A DNA stretch of 64,000 nucleotides from an uncultured Prevotella sp. (GCA_900770395.1 CAAGKM010000030.1:496001-560000), one strand, 5' to 3'. Shown: positions 25,407 to 34,231, counted from the first letter of the stretch. The notes: a model not told the origin generated them from the sequence alone. Numbers and translations: made by a program.

Positions 25407-26225
25407 ATGAAAAAGACAATTATCAGTTGCATCATAGCATGCGGCGGGTTCCTCGCCTCTTGCAGCGACGACATAGACCTGGTTATTCCACATGCAGACA
25501 ACATCACATTCTCGGAACTGGAAATACCAAGCCGGTTCTCACACGTGATTCCCGACGGTGGGTTCTCAGTGGCAGGCATGCACTTCAACACACAGAAGTC
25601 AGGCAATCAGCTCACCGGTGGATTCTGCTACAGCAACCGCTCAATGCGCTCATTTGTGTGGAACAATGATGAGACCTCAATGGACTCTGTGCGCTACAGC
25701 GTGTGGACTGCCAAACCAAACCTTACAGGCACCTATCTTGTGTGCCATGTGAATAATGACGATGCCTACTTCACACTTGATACACCGAAACGTATTGACT
25801 ATATCCTCGTGGCCAACACTACATGGGGATACTTAGCAATGAACTACGGTGATACCTTTGGAACGGAAGAAGAGCCCCAGGCAAACCCCAACGTGCCGAG
25901 CGCACCAAAGGGAATTTGGCACTCATACGTGGAAGGCGGCGTGAAAAAGTTCGCAGATGGCGACTATTGTACGCTCACTGCCAAGGGCTATCTCAATGGC
26001 AGCGAGACTGGCAGCGTGACTTTCGACTTGGCTTGTAAGAAGGGGCACAATGCCGACAACCCAGACTGGAATTACATCATCAACGAGTGGTACAAGATGG
26101 ACTTAAACAAGCTCGGCACCGTTGACAAGGTGGTGTTCAGCATTGACTCGTCCGACAAAGACAATGCTGGCAAGATGCGTACCCCGGCATGGTTCTGTCT
26201 CGATGGTTTCCAATTTGCCAAATAA
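25407..26225 (+). CDS. DUF4465-type lipoprotein of the FecI/FecR-controlled locus
   Basis: 272 residues from the ATG at 25407. This start is chosen because an AAAGGAG ribosome-binding site (25391-25397) precedes it and because MKKTIISCIIACGGFLASCSDDIDL is a clean lipoprotein signal; an open frame extends 11 codons further up without support. The body has ISFSELEIP-like and FCYSNRSMRSFVW, YILVANTTWGYLAMNYGD and KVVFSIDSSDKDNAGKMRTPAWFCLDGFQF, which I associate with DUF4465, a jelly-roll-like family in SusC/D loci. Probably surface-exposed and binding part of the ligand; function not established. Confidence 0.75.
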   Translation: MKKTIISCIIACGGFLASCSDDIDLVIPHADNITFSELEIPSRFSHVIPDGGFSVAGMHFNTQKSGNQLTGGFCYSNRSMRSFVWNNDETSMDSVRYSVWTAKPNLTGTYLVCHVNNDDAYFTLDTPKRIDYILVANTTWGYLAMNYGDTFGTEEEPQANPNVPSAPKGIWHSYVEGGVKKFADGDYCTLTAKGYLNGSETGSVTFDLACKKGHNADNPDWNYIINEWYKMDLNKLGTVDKVVFSIDSSDKDNAGKMRTPAWFCLDGFQFAK

Positions 26226-26246
26226 ACTCTCTCTTATCAATAATCC

Positions 26247-26292
26247 GTGGGAGCGCATATCAGTAAATGATACAGGCGCCTCCCACTTTTTG
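26247..26292 (+). terminator. Rho-independent terminator after the DUF4465 gene
   Basis: GTGGGAGCGC (26247-26256) pairs with GCGCCTCCCAC (about 26275-26285, one extra C), followed by TTTTTG. It separates the sigma/FecR/SusCD genes from the thioredoxin-like gene, which may thus be partly independent. Confidence 0.8.
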
Positions 26293-26337
26293 CTTTGATA
26301 ACTATAATTATAAACCAACAAATAAAAACTTGAGAAA

Positions 26338-27465
26338 ATGATGAAAAAGAAAATTTTAATGTCGGCGGCAGCTATGCTGATTTCCTGCACAGCAGTGGCA
26401 CAGAACAACACATTCACCGTGAACGGTAATGTGAAGAATGGCTTGCGGGACACTATCATTGTTATGCATGGCAGAACCAATGACACAATCATCGCAAAGA
26501 AGGGCAAGTTCACCTTCTCCAAGAACTTCGAGAAGCCAGCATGGATTTACATCTACAACCCGCGTGGCAGTCAGAAGGAGTATAGTTTCATGCACCGTGT
26601 TTTCGCTATCCCTGGTCAGACTATCGAGATTAAGGGCAAGGAGGCAAAAGACAGTAAAATCTATGGAGGCAAGTTCTATCAGGATCAGGAGGTGTATGAC
26701 GAGTTCATAAAGAAGGCATCTGCCGGCAAGGACTCACTCAACAGCTGGTACTACAAAAATGCAAACGATGAGAACCGTGACTCGCTCAACAAGATTGCGA
26801 GTGCAAAGTATGAGGTGCTGCAGAAGAAATATATGGAGGATATCACTGCCTTTGCAAAGCAGAATCCAGACAATGCGGCGTGTCTTTTCCTGCTCAATGA
26901 GTTCAGGGATTTGGATGAAATCACCAGCTTTGCCGCCAACCTTTCCGACAATGTGCGCAATGGACTGCTCAAGGGCTACTATGAGGACATCATTAATAGC
27001 GCCAAGGCACGCAAGGAACGTGAGGAACTTGCAAAGAAGGTACAGGCTGCAGGTGCAGAGGCGACCGACTTCACTCTGAAGGACATCAACGGCAACGACT
27101 TCAAACTCTCAAGCCTGCGCGGCAAGTATGTGGTGCTTGACTTCTGGGGCTCATGGTGCGGATGGTGCATCAAGGGAATGCCGCAGATGAAGGAGTACTA
27201 CAAGAAGTATGAGGGTAAGTTTGAGATTGTAGGCGTAGACTGCGGTGATACTGAGAAGAGATGGAGGGACGCAGTGGCAAAGCATGAGCTGCCTTGGATT
27301 CACGTGTTCAACACAAAGAGTGACAACGACGTGACTGTGAAATATGCTATTCAGGGCTATCCGACAAAGATTATCGTAGATCCTGACGGCAAGATTGCAA
27401 AGACAATCGTGGGTGAGAGCCCTGACTTCTATACCTTCCTCGACGAGGTTTTCGGAGAGAAATAA
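26338..27465 (+). CDS. Periplasmic thioredoxin-like (TlpA/ResA-type) protein with N-terminal DUF4369-like domain
   Basis: 375 residues. Signal sequence MMKKKILMSAAAMLISCTAVAQ; LISC could be a lipobox, or signal peptidase I may cut after AVA. Residues about 25-120 look like the DUF4369 beta domain common in Bacteroidetes. A helical linker follows. From about 235 comes a thioredoxin fold with DFTLKDINGNDFKLSSLRGKYVVLDFWGSWCGWCIKGMPQMKEYY; the active site is WCGWC. Expected role: reduction of disulfides outside the cytoplasm. It follows the uptake locus but lies beyond a terminator, so a shared task is only suggested by position. Confidence 0.88.
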   Translation: MMKKKILMSAAAMLISCTAVAQNNTFTVNGNVKNGLRDTIIVMHGRTNDTIIAKKGKFTFSKNFEKPAWIYIYNPRGSQKEYSFMHRVFAIPGQTIEIKGKEAKDSKIYGGKFYQDQEVYDEFIKKASAGKDSLNSWYYKNANDENRDSLNKIASAKYEVLQKKYMEDITAFAKQNPDNAACLFLLNEFRDLDEITSFAANLSDNVRNGLLKGYYEDIINSAKARKEREELAKKVQAAGAEATDFTLKDINGNDFKLSSLRGKYVVLDFWGSWCGWCIKGMPQMKEYYKKYEGKFEIVGVDCGDTEKRWRDAVAKHELPWIHVFNTKSDNDVTVKYAIQGYPTKIIVDPDGKIAKTIVGESPDFYTFLDEVFGEK

Positions 27466-27484
27466 AAACAATCTTCCACTTTTT

Positions 27485-27604
27485 TAGGCACGGATTATTC
27501 ACGCATTGCTCTCTTTTTATATAGAGTTCATCAGCTTCGCAGTTTCACGGAATACACAGATTAGTGAAAGAAAAAATCTGTGTATTCCGTGTAATCCGTG
27601 CCTA
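27485..27604. repeat. Palindromic dispersed element, copy 1 (left arm interrupted)
   Basis: A perfect 16-base stem (27547-27562 with 27575-27590) encloses the 12-base loop AGTGAAAGAAAA. The right arm continues with GTAATCCGTGCCTA. The matching outer left arm, TAGGCACGGATTA, is at 27485-27497, about 50 bases too far out, as if something had been inserted. It is the same element as at 34125-34196, in opposite orientation (loops are exact reverse complements). The rest of the 169-base gap between the thioredoxin-like gene and the flippase gene holds nothing else I recognise. Confidence 0.8.
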
Positions 27605-27634
27605 ATTTATGTCATGACGGTTATTTGTTTTCAT

Positions 27635-29077
27635 TTATGACACACCCTCCTCTTTTTTCTTAATAAAATTAATGCATTCCTCGAGAATTTCTACTCTCAG
27701 CAGTTTCATTATTCCCACATATGCCGCCACGGCGACAGCGATTTTTGTGATAAGCCTCAGCGTCATGTTCTCAACGGACTGCGAGCAGAACCAGGCGGCG
27801 AGCATTGTGGCTGCCGCTATGATGGCAAATGGCGCCACGTCGAGCACCACATCGATGGCATGCAGACGGATGAGCCGCGAGGTGAAGGCGTGCCACGCCG
27901 CGAGCCACAGTATATTAAATAATGTATAGGCTTTTACCATACCCATGATGCCGTAGTCGTGGAAAAGGATGATGACGGCTATTTGAAGCGCTATCTGCGC
28001 TATGCTGCACCACATGTAGATGTCGCTGCGCCCGCTGCTGATGGCAAGGTTCTGATATAGGGCATAGAGCGGCATGAAGGCTCCGCCGATGCAGAGCACC
28101 TGCATCAGTGGCACGCACTGCGCCCAGCGGTCGCCAAGCAGTATAACGATGAACTCAGGCGACACGAAAGCCAGGCCAAACAGACATGGAAATGATAGGA
28201 AAGCAGTGAACCGCATCATCTTGCGGAACACCCGCCGCTCGCGCTCATTCTCAGAAATGGATGAGAGGACAGGCTGTGCCACCTGAGTGATGGTGCCCGA
28301 CACAAATGTGTGAGCCATCACATTCCATTTGTTTGCCTGCGAGAAGTTGCCTACGGTGTAGGCGGAAAATAGTCTGCCGAAAATCACGGTCAGGATATGC
28401 ACGTTAACAGTATTGATTATGGATGTGACAAGCATCTTGGAACTGAATGCGAACATACGCCGCACCGGTCCGAAGTCAATCCTAAGCGACGGACGCCACG
28501 GCACATAGTGATACCTGCCAATATTGAGAACAAAGATAAAGATTATCTGCTGCCATGCCAACGACCAATAGTTGAAACCGCTGTAAGCCAAAGCTATACC
28601 AGAGACACCAGAGATGACAAGGGCGCAAAATCCCACTATCGCCTGCTCCTTGTTCATCATGTTCTTAAACATATAAGCGTTATGGGCAATGCCGAACGAG
28701 GATATCAGGAAAGCGAGAAACACCACTCTCGACAGTCCTACAAGCGAAGGCTGGCGGTAGTACATAGCTATAAGGGGAGCACAAAAGAACAGAATGACAT
28801 AAAGGGTGACGCTCATTATAATATTGAACCAAAACACCGAGTTGTAGTCTTTGGCTGTAGGCGACTTGATGTTTACAAGCGCCTGGGTGAACCCGCAGCT
28901 CTGCAGGTTGCCGGCAATCATAGTGAAGATTGTCAGCATACCTACAAGGCCGTAGTCGTCAGGCGATAACAGCCTGGCAAGCACTATGCCTATAAGTAAA
29001 TTGAGAATCTGCATTGTGCCATTATTGACAGCTCCCCAAAACAGTCCTTTCGCAGTCTTTTCCTTTAATGTATCCAT
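27635..29077 (-). CDS. Polysaccharide flippase of the MOP superfamily (Wzx-like)
   Basis: 480 residues with 12-14 hydrophobic helices. The opening MDTLKEKTAKGLFWGAVNNGTMQILNLLIGIVLARLLSPDDYGLVGMLTIF is typical of the lipopolysaccharide-biosynthesis flippase family. FGRLFSAYTVGNFSQANKW is another conserved cytoplasmic stretch. It should turn lipid-linked oligosaccharide units across the inner membrane. It is divergent from the LicD gene, sharing a short promoter region, so both may serve one surface polymer. Confidence 0.9.
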   Translation of the reverse strand: MDTLKEKTAKGLFWGAVNNGTMQILNLLIGIVLARLLSPDDYGLVGMLTIFTMIAGNLQSCGFTQALVNIKSPTAKDYNSVFWFNIIMSVTLYVILFFCAPLIAMYYRQPSLVGLSRVVFLAFLISSFGIAHNAYMFKNMMNKEQAIVGFCALVISGVSGIALAYSGFNYWSLAWQQIIFIFVLNIGRYHYVPWRPSLRIDFGPVRRMFAFSSKMLVTSIINTVNVHILTVIFGRLFSAYTVGNFSQANKWNVMAHTFVSGTITQVAQPVLSSISENERERRVFRKMMRFTAFLSFPCLFGLAFVSPEFIVILLGDRWAQCVPLMQVLCIGGAFMPLYALYQNLAISSGRSDIYMWCSIAQIALQIAVIILFHDYGIMGMVKAYTLFNILWLAAWHAFTSRLIRLHAIDVVLDVAPFAIIAAATMLAAWFCSQSVENMTLRLITKIAVAVAAYVGIMKLLRVEILEECINFIKKKEEGVS

Positions 29078-29096
29078 AAAAAACTAAAATTCTTTG

Positions 29097-29104
29097 CAAA
29101 GATA
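29097..29104 (-). promoter_or_regulatory. -7 box of the flippase gene
   Basis: On the minus strand TATCTTTG, matching TAnnTTTG, about 20 bases before the start codon. No clear -33 element. Confidence 0.45.
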
Positions 29105-29147
29105 TAATAAATAATTGAGAAAAGGTAGAGGTTTGAGTTTTTTTTAT

Positions 29148-29155
29148 TACTTTTG
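29148..29155 (+). promoter_or_regulatory. -7 box of the LicD gene
   Basis: TACTTTTG, matching TAnnTTTG, 22 bases before the ATG at 29178. This placement argues against a longer protein starting at 29115, since that start would lie upstream of the transcript. Confidence 0.55.
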
Positions 29156-29177
29156 CATTTGCATAAAGTTTTTTGTC

Positions 29178-30062
29178 ATGGACATAAAGGAAATAAAAGA
29201 AGAGTGGAACGCTAAACTGCTGGACACATTAAAGGCACTCATTGACATTTGCCACCGACATAACCTGCGCTATTACTGTTGCGGAGGTACTGCCATCGGG
29301 GCAGTGCGCCACCATGGAATGATACCGTGGGACGACGATATAGACGTGATGATGCCACGGCCCGACTACGACCGTCTGCTTGAGATTGCAAAGAACGAGA
29401 TGCCGCTTGTAGGGCAGGGTGAGGGTAACAAATATGAGATAATAACTCCATACAACAGCAAAGATTATCCGCTATACTTCGCAAAGATCTCCGACACCAC
29501 GACAACCATTGTGGAGGAACGTGAGCGCCCTTGCGTGATTGGACTGTATGTGGACATATTCCCTATTGACGCCACCGATGATGACACTGCCACCGCAATA
29601 CACACCAAAGCACGTTATGCCAAACTGTTGAACAAACTCAATGCCGTGTCGACCCATAACACTTTCAGCGAGTACATCGCCCTGCTGAGAAGTCCAAAGG
29701 AATGGGGACGTTTTGCCATAAAAACGGCGGCATGGTTTTGCCACAGCACCATACGCAAGGCATTGATAAGCAAGATGGATGCCATTAGTCACCGCTATGA
29801 CTATGACACGGCTAAGAACGTGGCAGTACACACCGGCTCATATGGACAGAGAGAGGTGTTCCCCAAGGAATGGCTCGGCAAGGGAAGCATCCACAAGTTT
29901 GAGGACATAGAGGTGGTGCTGCCTGAGCTGTACGACATCTACCTGCGCCACTTCTTCAACGACTATATGCAGCTGCCGCCTGTAGAAGAGAGGACGGAGA
30001 AGCACAACCGCGCATACGTCAACCTGAAACGCCGCAAGGTAATTGAGGATATCACATTATGA
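29178..30062 (+). CDS. LicD family phosphotransferase
   Basis: 294 residues from the ATG at 29178 (chosen because the -7 box lies just upstream and the family begins near MDIKEIKEEWNAKLLDTLKALIDIC). The LicD core is clear: YYCCGGTAIGAVRHHGMIPWDDDIDVMMPRPDYDRL, with the metal-binding DDDID. It is related to nucleotidyltransferase folds. LicD proteins move phosphocholine or a sugar-alcohol phosphate (for example ribitol-phosphate, from a CDP donor) onto surface glycans. The next gene, a CDP-donor-type cytidylyltransferase, fits a CDP-alditol donor. Start of a three-gene operon. Confidence 0.9.
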   Translation: MDIKEIKEEWNAKLLDTLKALIDICHRHNLRYYCCGGTAIGAVRHHGMIPWDDDIDVMMPRPDYDRLLEIAKNEMPLVGQGEGNKYEIITPYNSKDYPLYFAKISDTTTTIVEERERPCVIGLYVDIFPIDATDDDTATAIHTKARYAKLLNKLNAVSTHNTFSEYIALLRSPKEWGRFAIKTAAWFCHSTIRKALISKMDAISHRYDYDTAKNVAVHTGSYGQREVFPKEWLGKGSIHKFEDIEVVLPELYDIYLRHFFNDYMQLPPVEERTEKHNRAYVNLKRRKVIEDITL

Positions 30063-30077
30063 TTATTATTTACAGTT

Positions 30078-30797
30078 ATGAACATAGCATTATTAACAGC
30101 TGGCGGTACGGGCAACCGCATGGGGCAGGACATCCCCAAACAGTTTTTATGTATAGACAATAAGCCTGTGATTATCTATACCATGCAAGCTTTCCAGAGC
30201 TCTCCCGACATAGACGCCATCGCAGTGGTGTGTCTGAAAGGTTGGGATGTGATTCTGCAGGCATATGCGAACCAGTATAACATAACAAAACTGAAATGGA
30301 TTTTTGAGGGCGCCGACAGCAATCAGGCCTCTATCTATAACGGAATAACCGGACTGCTGGAAAAAGGCTGCTCAGAGGATGATATCATTCTGGTGCACGA
30401 TGGAGTGCGTCCGCTGGTGTCTAACGAGATAATCCACAACAACATCGACACCTGCACAAAATATGGTTATGCGGTGACAGGATTGATATGCAAGGAGGCA
30501 ATTATGGAGCTTGTCAATGGTAACGTGCAGAATATTGAGATTCCCCGGGAGCGTCTTGTCAGAACACAGACTCCTCACACCTACCGTCTCGGCACATTGA
30601 GCAAGGCACACGCCAAGGCTGCCGAGTTAGGAGTAAGGGAGACCGTGGCATCGTGTACACTGATGGCTGCCATAGGAATAGATGACCAGCATCTTGTGAT
30701 TGGTTCGGAGAATAATGGCTTGAAACTTACCCGTCCCGAGGATGTTGAGCTTTTTAAAGCAATGATACACTCGCAACCGGAAATATGGATGAAATAA
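30078..30797 (+). CDS. IspD/TarI-family cytidylyltransferase
   Basis: 239 residues. MNIALLTAGGTGNRMGQDIPKQFL is the CTP-binding signature of the IspD/TarI group; VHDGVRPLVSNEII and TPHTYRLGTLSKAH are further shared motifs. It makes CDP-methylerythritol (IspD) or CDP-ribitol (TarI/Bcs1). Because it lies between licD and an epimerase gene rather than with isoprenoid genes, I favour an alditol-phosphate role; a true ispD would then be elsewhere. Sequence alone does not settle it. Gap to licD is 15 bases, to the epimerase 6 bases. Confidence 0.82.
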   Translation: MNIALLTAGGTGNRMGQDIPKQFLCIDNKPVIIYTMQAFQSSPDIDAIAVVCLKGWDVILQAYANQYNITKLKWIFEGADSNQASIYNGITGLLEKGCSEDDIILVHDGVRPLVSNEIIHNNIDTCTKYGYAVTGLICKEAIMELVNGNVQNIEIPRERLVRTQTPHTYRLGTLSKAHAKAAELGVRETVASCTLMAAIGIDDQHLVIGSENNGLKLTRPEDVELFKAMIHSQPEIWMK

Positions 30798-30803
30798 ACG
30801 GCA

Positions 30804-31817
30804 ATGACTTATACTGATGACATAAAACAGGCAGGCAGGCTTGACCTTCCCTGGGAGAAGCTCAGCGGCAAGAACATTCTGATTATGGGAGCCACAGGCT
30901 TGATTGGCAGATGTCTCGTCGATGTGCTGATGAACCGTCCCGACATCGACTATCACGTGTATGCCTCTGGTAGAAACATAGAGAGGAGCCAACGCATCTT
31001 CAAACAGTACATGAGCTCAGACTTCTTTCATTTCATCAGACACGACGTGGCAGAGCCACTTGTCTCAGATATTGATTTCTACTACATCATTGCGGCGGCA
31101 AGCGGAGCCGCCCCACAGCTCTATGCCACCGATCCTGTAGGAGTGATGAAAGCAAACGTCATGGGAGTAGACAACCTGCTGTCGTATGCCAAAGACCACG
31201 GCATTGAGAAGTTTGTATATGTATCCTCTGGCGAGGTATACGGTGAGGGTGACGGCAGAGTATTTACGGAAGAATATAGCGGATATGTGAATTGTGCCAC
31301 GGTTAGAGCCTGTTATCCCTCTTCCAAAAGAGCCGCCGAGACGCTATGTGTCGCCTATTCAGCTCAATATGGGATAAACGTCAGCATAGCACGGCCATGT
31401 CACGTCTACGGTCCTACTTTCACTGAGAGTGACAACCGTGTGTATGCACAGTTCATAAGAAATGTGCTCAGAGGTGAGGATATCGTCATGAAAAGCACCG
31501 GCGCACAATACCGCTCATGGTGCTATGTTGTTGACTGTGCCACCGCCTTACTCTATATAATGTTGAAAGGCGGAAATGGCGAGGCATACAATATTGCCGA
31601 CAACAACTCAAACATATCAATCAAAGCGCTGGCTGAGATGATTGCGGCTATCGGCGGCAAAAAGGTTGTAATGCAACTGCCGTCGGACATAGAGAAAGTA
31701 GGATTTAATGTCGTCACGAAGTCGGTGTTCTCCACAGAAAAGCTAAACAGTCTTGGCTGGAGGGTTTCTGGAACGATGTCTGAGAAGATGAGAAAAACGA
31801 TAGAGGAAATCCAATAA
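30804..31817 (+). CDS. NAD-dependent epimerase/dehydratase (extended SDR)
   Basis: 337 residues. Rossmann motif IMGATGLIGRCLVDVL near residue 30, then FVYVSSGEVYGEGDG and the catalytic YPSSKRAAETL (Tyr-x3-Lys). Later ARPCHVYGPTFTESDNRVYAQFIRNVLRG is typical of sugar-nucleotide epimerases and dehydratases. In TarI/LicD loci such a protein often supplies or reduces the alditol precursor; the exact substrate is unknown. It ends the operon; a bidirectional terminator follows. Confidence 0.88.
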   Translation: MTYTDDIKQAGRLDLPWEKLSGKNILIMGATGLIGRCLVDVLMNRPDIDYHVYASGRNIERSQRIFKQYMSSDFFHFIRHDVAEPLVSDIDFYYIIAAASGAAPQLYATDPVGVMKANVMGVDNLLSYAKDHGIEKFVYVSSGEVYGEGDGRVFTEEYSGYVNCATVRACYPSSKRAAETLCVAYSAQYGINVSIARPCHVYGPTFTESDNRVYAQFIRNVLRGEDIVMKSTGAQYRSWCYVVDCATALLYIMLKGGNGEAYNIADNNSNISIKALAEMIAAIGGKKVVMQLPSDIEKVGFNVVTKSVFSTEKLNSLGWRVSGTMSEKMRKTIEEIQ

Positions 31818-31845
31818 TTGGGAATACAAATCTCATATATTAAAG

Positions 31846-31890
31846 AAATGAGGAATTAAAATATGCAACAAGCATTTTAATTCCTCATTT
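31846..31890. terminator. Bidirectional terminator between the epimerase gene and metG
   Basis: Perfect 17-base stem (31846-31862 with 31874-31890) and 11-base loop, with T-rich sequence after it on the plus strand and a weaker A/T run on the other side. It serves two convergent genes. Confidence 0.85.
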
Positions 31891-31917
31891 TTACTTTATA
31901 TTTTTAATCTTAAAGCA

Positions 31918-33984
31918 TCAGCACACTCTGCTTCCCGGCTTTACGCCGCGGAGAATGGTGGTAACGCTCAGGTCGCCGTCGAAGTTCTCGGCAGAGAGAA
32001 TCATTCCCTGGCTCTCAATGCCCATGAGCTTGCGCGGAGCGAGGTTGGCGATGAAGAGCACGTCCTTTCCTATGAGCTCCTCGGGCTGATAGAACTTTGC
32101 GATGCCGCTCACGATGGTGCGGTCGGTGCCCGAGCCGTCGTCGATGGTGAACTTCAGTAGCTTGTTCGCCTTTTTCACCTTCTCGCAGTTCTTGATGTGG
32201 CCCACGCGGATGTCCAGCTTCTCAAAGTCGCTGAAGTCCACGGTGTCCTTTATCGGCGCAGCCTTGTAGGCGGCGGCTTCGTTAGCCTTCTTGGTGTCCT
32301 CCAGCTTCTGCAGCTGCCGTGCAATCACCTCGTCCTCCAGCTTTTCAAACAGCAGCTCAGGCTCTGCCAGCTGGTGACCGGGCTTGAGGAGAGTGGTAGA
32401 GCCAAGCTCGTTCCAGTCGAAGCTGCTGAGATTTATCATCTGGCGCAATTTTGCGCTGCTGAACGGCAGGAACGGCTCAAAGGCGATGGCGAGGTTTGCC
32501 ACGAGCTGCAGCGAGATGTAAAGTATGGTCTCCACGCGCTTGGGGTCGGTCTTCCACACTTTCCAAGGCTCGCACTCTGTGATGTATCGGTTGCCTATGC
32601 GCGCCAGTTCCATAGCCTCTGCCTGCGCCTCGCGGAACTTAAACACGTCGAGCAGCTGCTCCACGTTCTCCTTCACGTTCTTAAACTCGTCGAGCGCCTT
32701 CTGGTCCACCTCGGTCAGCTCTCCGCACTCGGGCACCACGCCGCCCCAGTATTTCTTGGTGAGCTGCAGGGCGCGGTTCACGAAGTTTCCGTAGACAGCC
32801 ACCAGCTCGTTGTTGTTGCGGTCCTGAAAATCCTTCCAGGTGAAGTTGTTGTCCTTGGTCTGCGGGGCGTTGGCGGTGAGCACGTAGCGCAGCACGTCCT
32901 GCTTGCCCGGCATGTCAACGAGATACTCGTGGAGCCACACCGCCCAGTTTCTTGAAGTGGAAATCTTGTCGTCCTCAAGGTTGAGGAACTCGTTCGACGG
33001 CACGTTGTCGGGCAGGATATATCCGCCGTGAGCCTTCAGCATGGTGGGGAACACGATGCAGTGGAACACGATGTTGTCCTTGCCGATGAAATGCACCAGA
33101 CGGGTGTCGTCGTCCTTCCACCATTTCTCCCAGCTGCCCCACTTTTCGGGGTTCTTGTCGCACAGCTCCTTTGTGTTGCTGATATATCCGATGGGCGCGT
33201 CGAACCAAACGTAGAGCACCTTGCCGTCGGCTCCCTCCACGGGCACGGGGATTCCCCAGTCGAGGTCGCGTGTCATGGCGCGCGGCTGCAGGTCCATGTC
33301 GAGCCAGCTCTTGCACTGCCCGTAGACGTTGGGACGCCACTCCTTGTGTCCCTCAAGAATCCACTCCTTGAGCCACTCCTGATATTTGCCCAGCGGCAGA
33401 TACCAGTTCTTCGTAGGCTTCTTCACCAGTCCGTGGCCGGGATTGTTCTTGTTGGTTGGATTGATAAGCTCGTCGGGCGAGAGCGTGGCGCCGCACTTCT
33501 CACACTGGTCGCCGTAAGCGCCCTCGGCACCGCAGCGCGGACAGGTGCCCACGATGTTGCGGTCGGTGAGAAACTCGCCCGTCACCTCGTCGCAATACTG
33601 CTCCTCCACATGCTCCTCCAGCTCGCCCTTGTCGTAGAGAGTGCGGAAGAAGTCGGAGGCAAACTTATGATGAATGTCCGAAGTCGTGCGGCTGTAGATG
33701 TCGAATGAGATTCCGAAATCCTCAAACGACTTTTTGATGAGGCTGTGGTAGCGGTCCACAACCTCCTGCGTGGTGATGCCTTCCTGACGCGCCCGTATGG
33801 TGACAGGCACACCGTGCTCGTCGCTGCCGCCGATGAATACAACCTCCTTCTTCCTAAGTCGCAAGTAGCGGACGTAGATGTCTGCGGGAACATACACGCC
33901 AGCCAGGTGTCCTATGTGCACGCCGCCGTTGGCATAAGGCAGGGCAGCGGTCACAGTAGTCCTCTTATAATTTTTGTTTTCCAT
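31918..33984 (-). CDS. metG: Methionyl-tRNA synthetase
   Basis: 688 residues from MENKNYKRTTVTAALPYANGGVHIGHLAGVY. This start is used because the upstream in-frame codons lie beyond the promoter box at 34015-34022. HIGH motif intact; zinc knuckle CPRCGAEGAYGDQCEKC; the second ATP motif reads KISTS in DDKISTSRNWAVW. A C-terminal tRNA-binding (Trbp111-like) domain begins at DFSDFEKLDIRVGHIKNCEKV. It charges tRNA-Met. It faces the LicD operon. Confidence 0.97.
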   Translation of the reverse strand: MENKNYKRTTVTAALPYANGGVHIGHLAGVYVPADIYVRYLRLRKKEVVFIGGSDEHGVPVTIRARQEGITTQEVVDRYHSLIKKSFEDFGISFDIYSRTTSDIHHKFASDFFRTLYDKGELEEHVEEQYCDEVTGEFLTDRNIVGTCPRCGAEGAYGDQCEKCGATLSPDELINPTNKNNPGHGLVKKPTKNWYLPLGKYQEWLKEWILEGHKEWRPNVYGQCKSWLDMDLQPRAMTRDLDWGIPVPVEGADGKVLYVWFDAPIGYISNTKELCDKNPEKWGSWEKWWKDDDTRLVHFIGKDNIVFHCIVFPTMLKAHGGYILPDNVPSNEFLNLEDDKISTSRNWAVWLHEYLVDMPGKQDVLRYVLTANAPQTKDNNFTWKDFQDRNNNELVAVYGNFVNRALQLTKKYWGGVVPECGELTEVDQKALDEFKNVKENVEQLLDVFKFREAQAEAMELARIGNRYITECEPWKVWKTDPKRVETILYISLQLVANLAIAFEPFLPFSSAKLRQMINLSSFDWNELGSTTLLKPGHQLAEPELLFEKLEDEVIARQLQKLEDTKKANEAAAYKAAPIKDTVDFSDFEKLDIRVGHIKNCEKVKKANKLLKFTIDDGSGTDRTIVSGIAKFYQPEELIGKDVLFIANLAPRKLMGIESQGMILSAENFDGDLSVTTILRGVKPGSRVC

Positions 33985-34014
33985 AAATTTAAAAGTACTT
34001 TTAATTTTCAGGTG

Positions 34015-34045
34015 CAAAGTTACGAATAAATGAGAGAAATACAAA
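34015..34045 (-). promoter_or_regulatory. Promoter of metG
   Basis: On the minus strand TTTG (34042-34045), 19 bases, then TAACTTTG (34015-34022): a consensus Bacteroidetes promoter, leader about 25-30 bases. Confidence 0.75.
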
Positions 34046-34124
34046 ATAAATCAGAATTTATTTTTATTTCCGAGTGTGAGAGTGTGTGTAATAAATGAGA
34101 GCAAGTAATCATAATGACATAATT

Positions 34125-34196
34125 TAGGCACGGATTACACGGATTTCACAGATTTTTTCTTTCACTAATCTGTGTATTCCGTGTAATCCGTGCCTA
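34125..34196. repeat. Palindromic dispersed element, copy 2 (72 bases, intact)
   Basis: The left arm 34125-34154 and right arm 34167-34196 are reverse complements at 28 of 30 positions. The loop TTTTCTTTCACT is the exact reverse complement of the loop of copy 1 near 27.57 kb. It lies in the 247-base gap between argD and the metG promoter. Flanking ATAATGACATAATT also matches the flank of copy 1 inverted, so the repeated unit is a little longer than the stem. Confidence 0.85.
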
Positions 34197-34231
34197 AAAG
34201 AAGGTAGGAGGTTATTTTTGACACACCTCCA

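Noticed and set aside
29115..29177. N-terminal extension of LicD to an earlier start
   Set aside because: The added hydrophobic residues lie over the -7 box and are not part of the family; ATG at 29178 is preferred.
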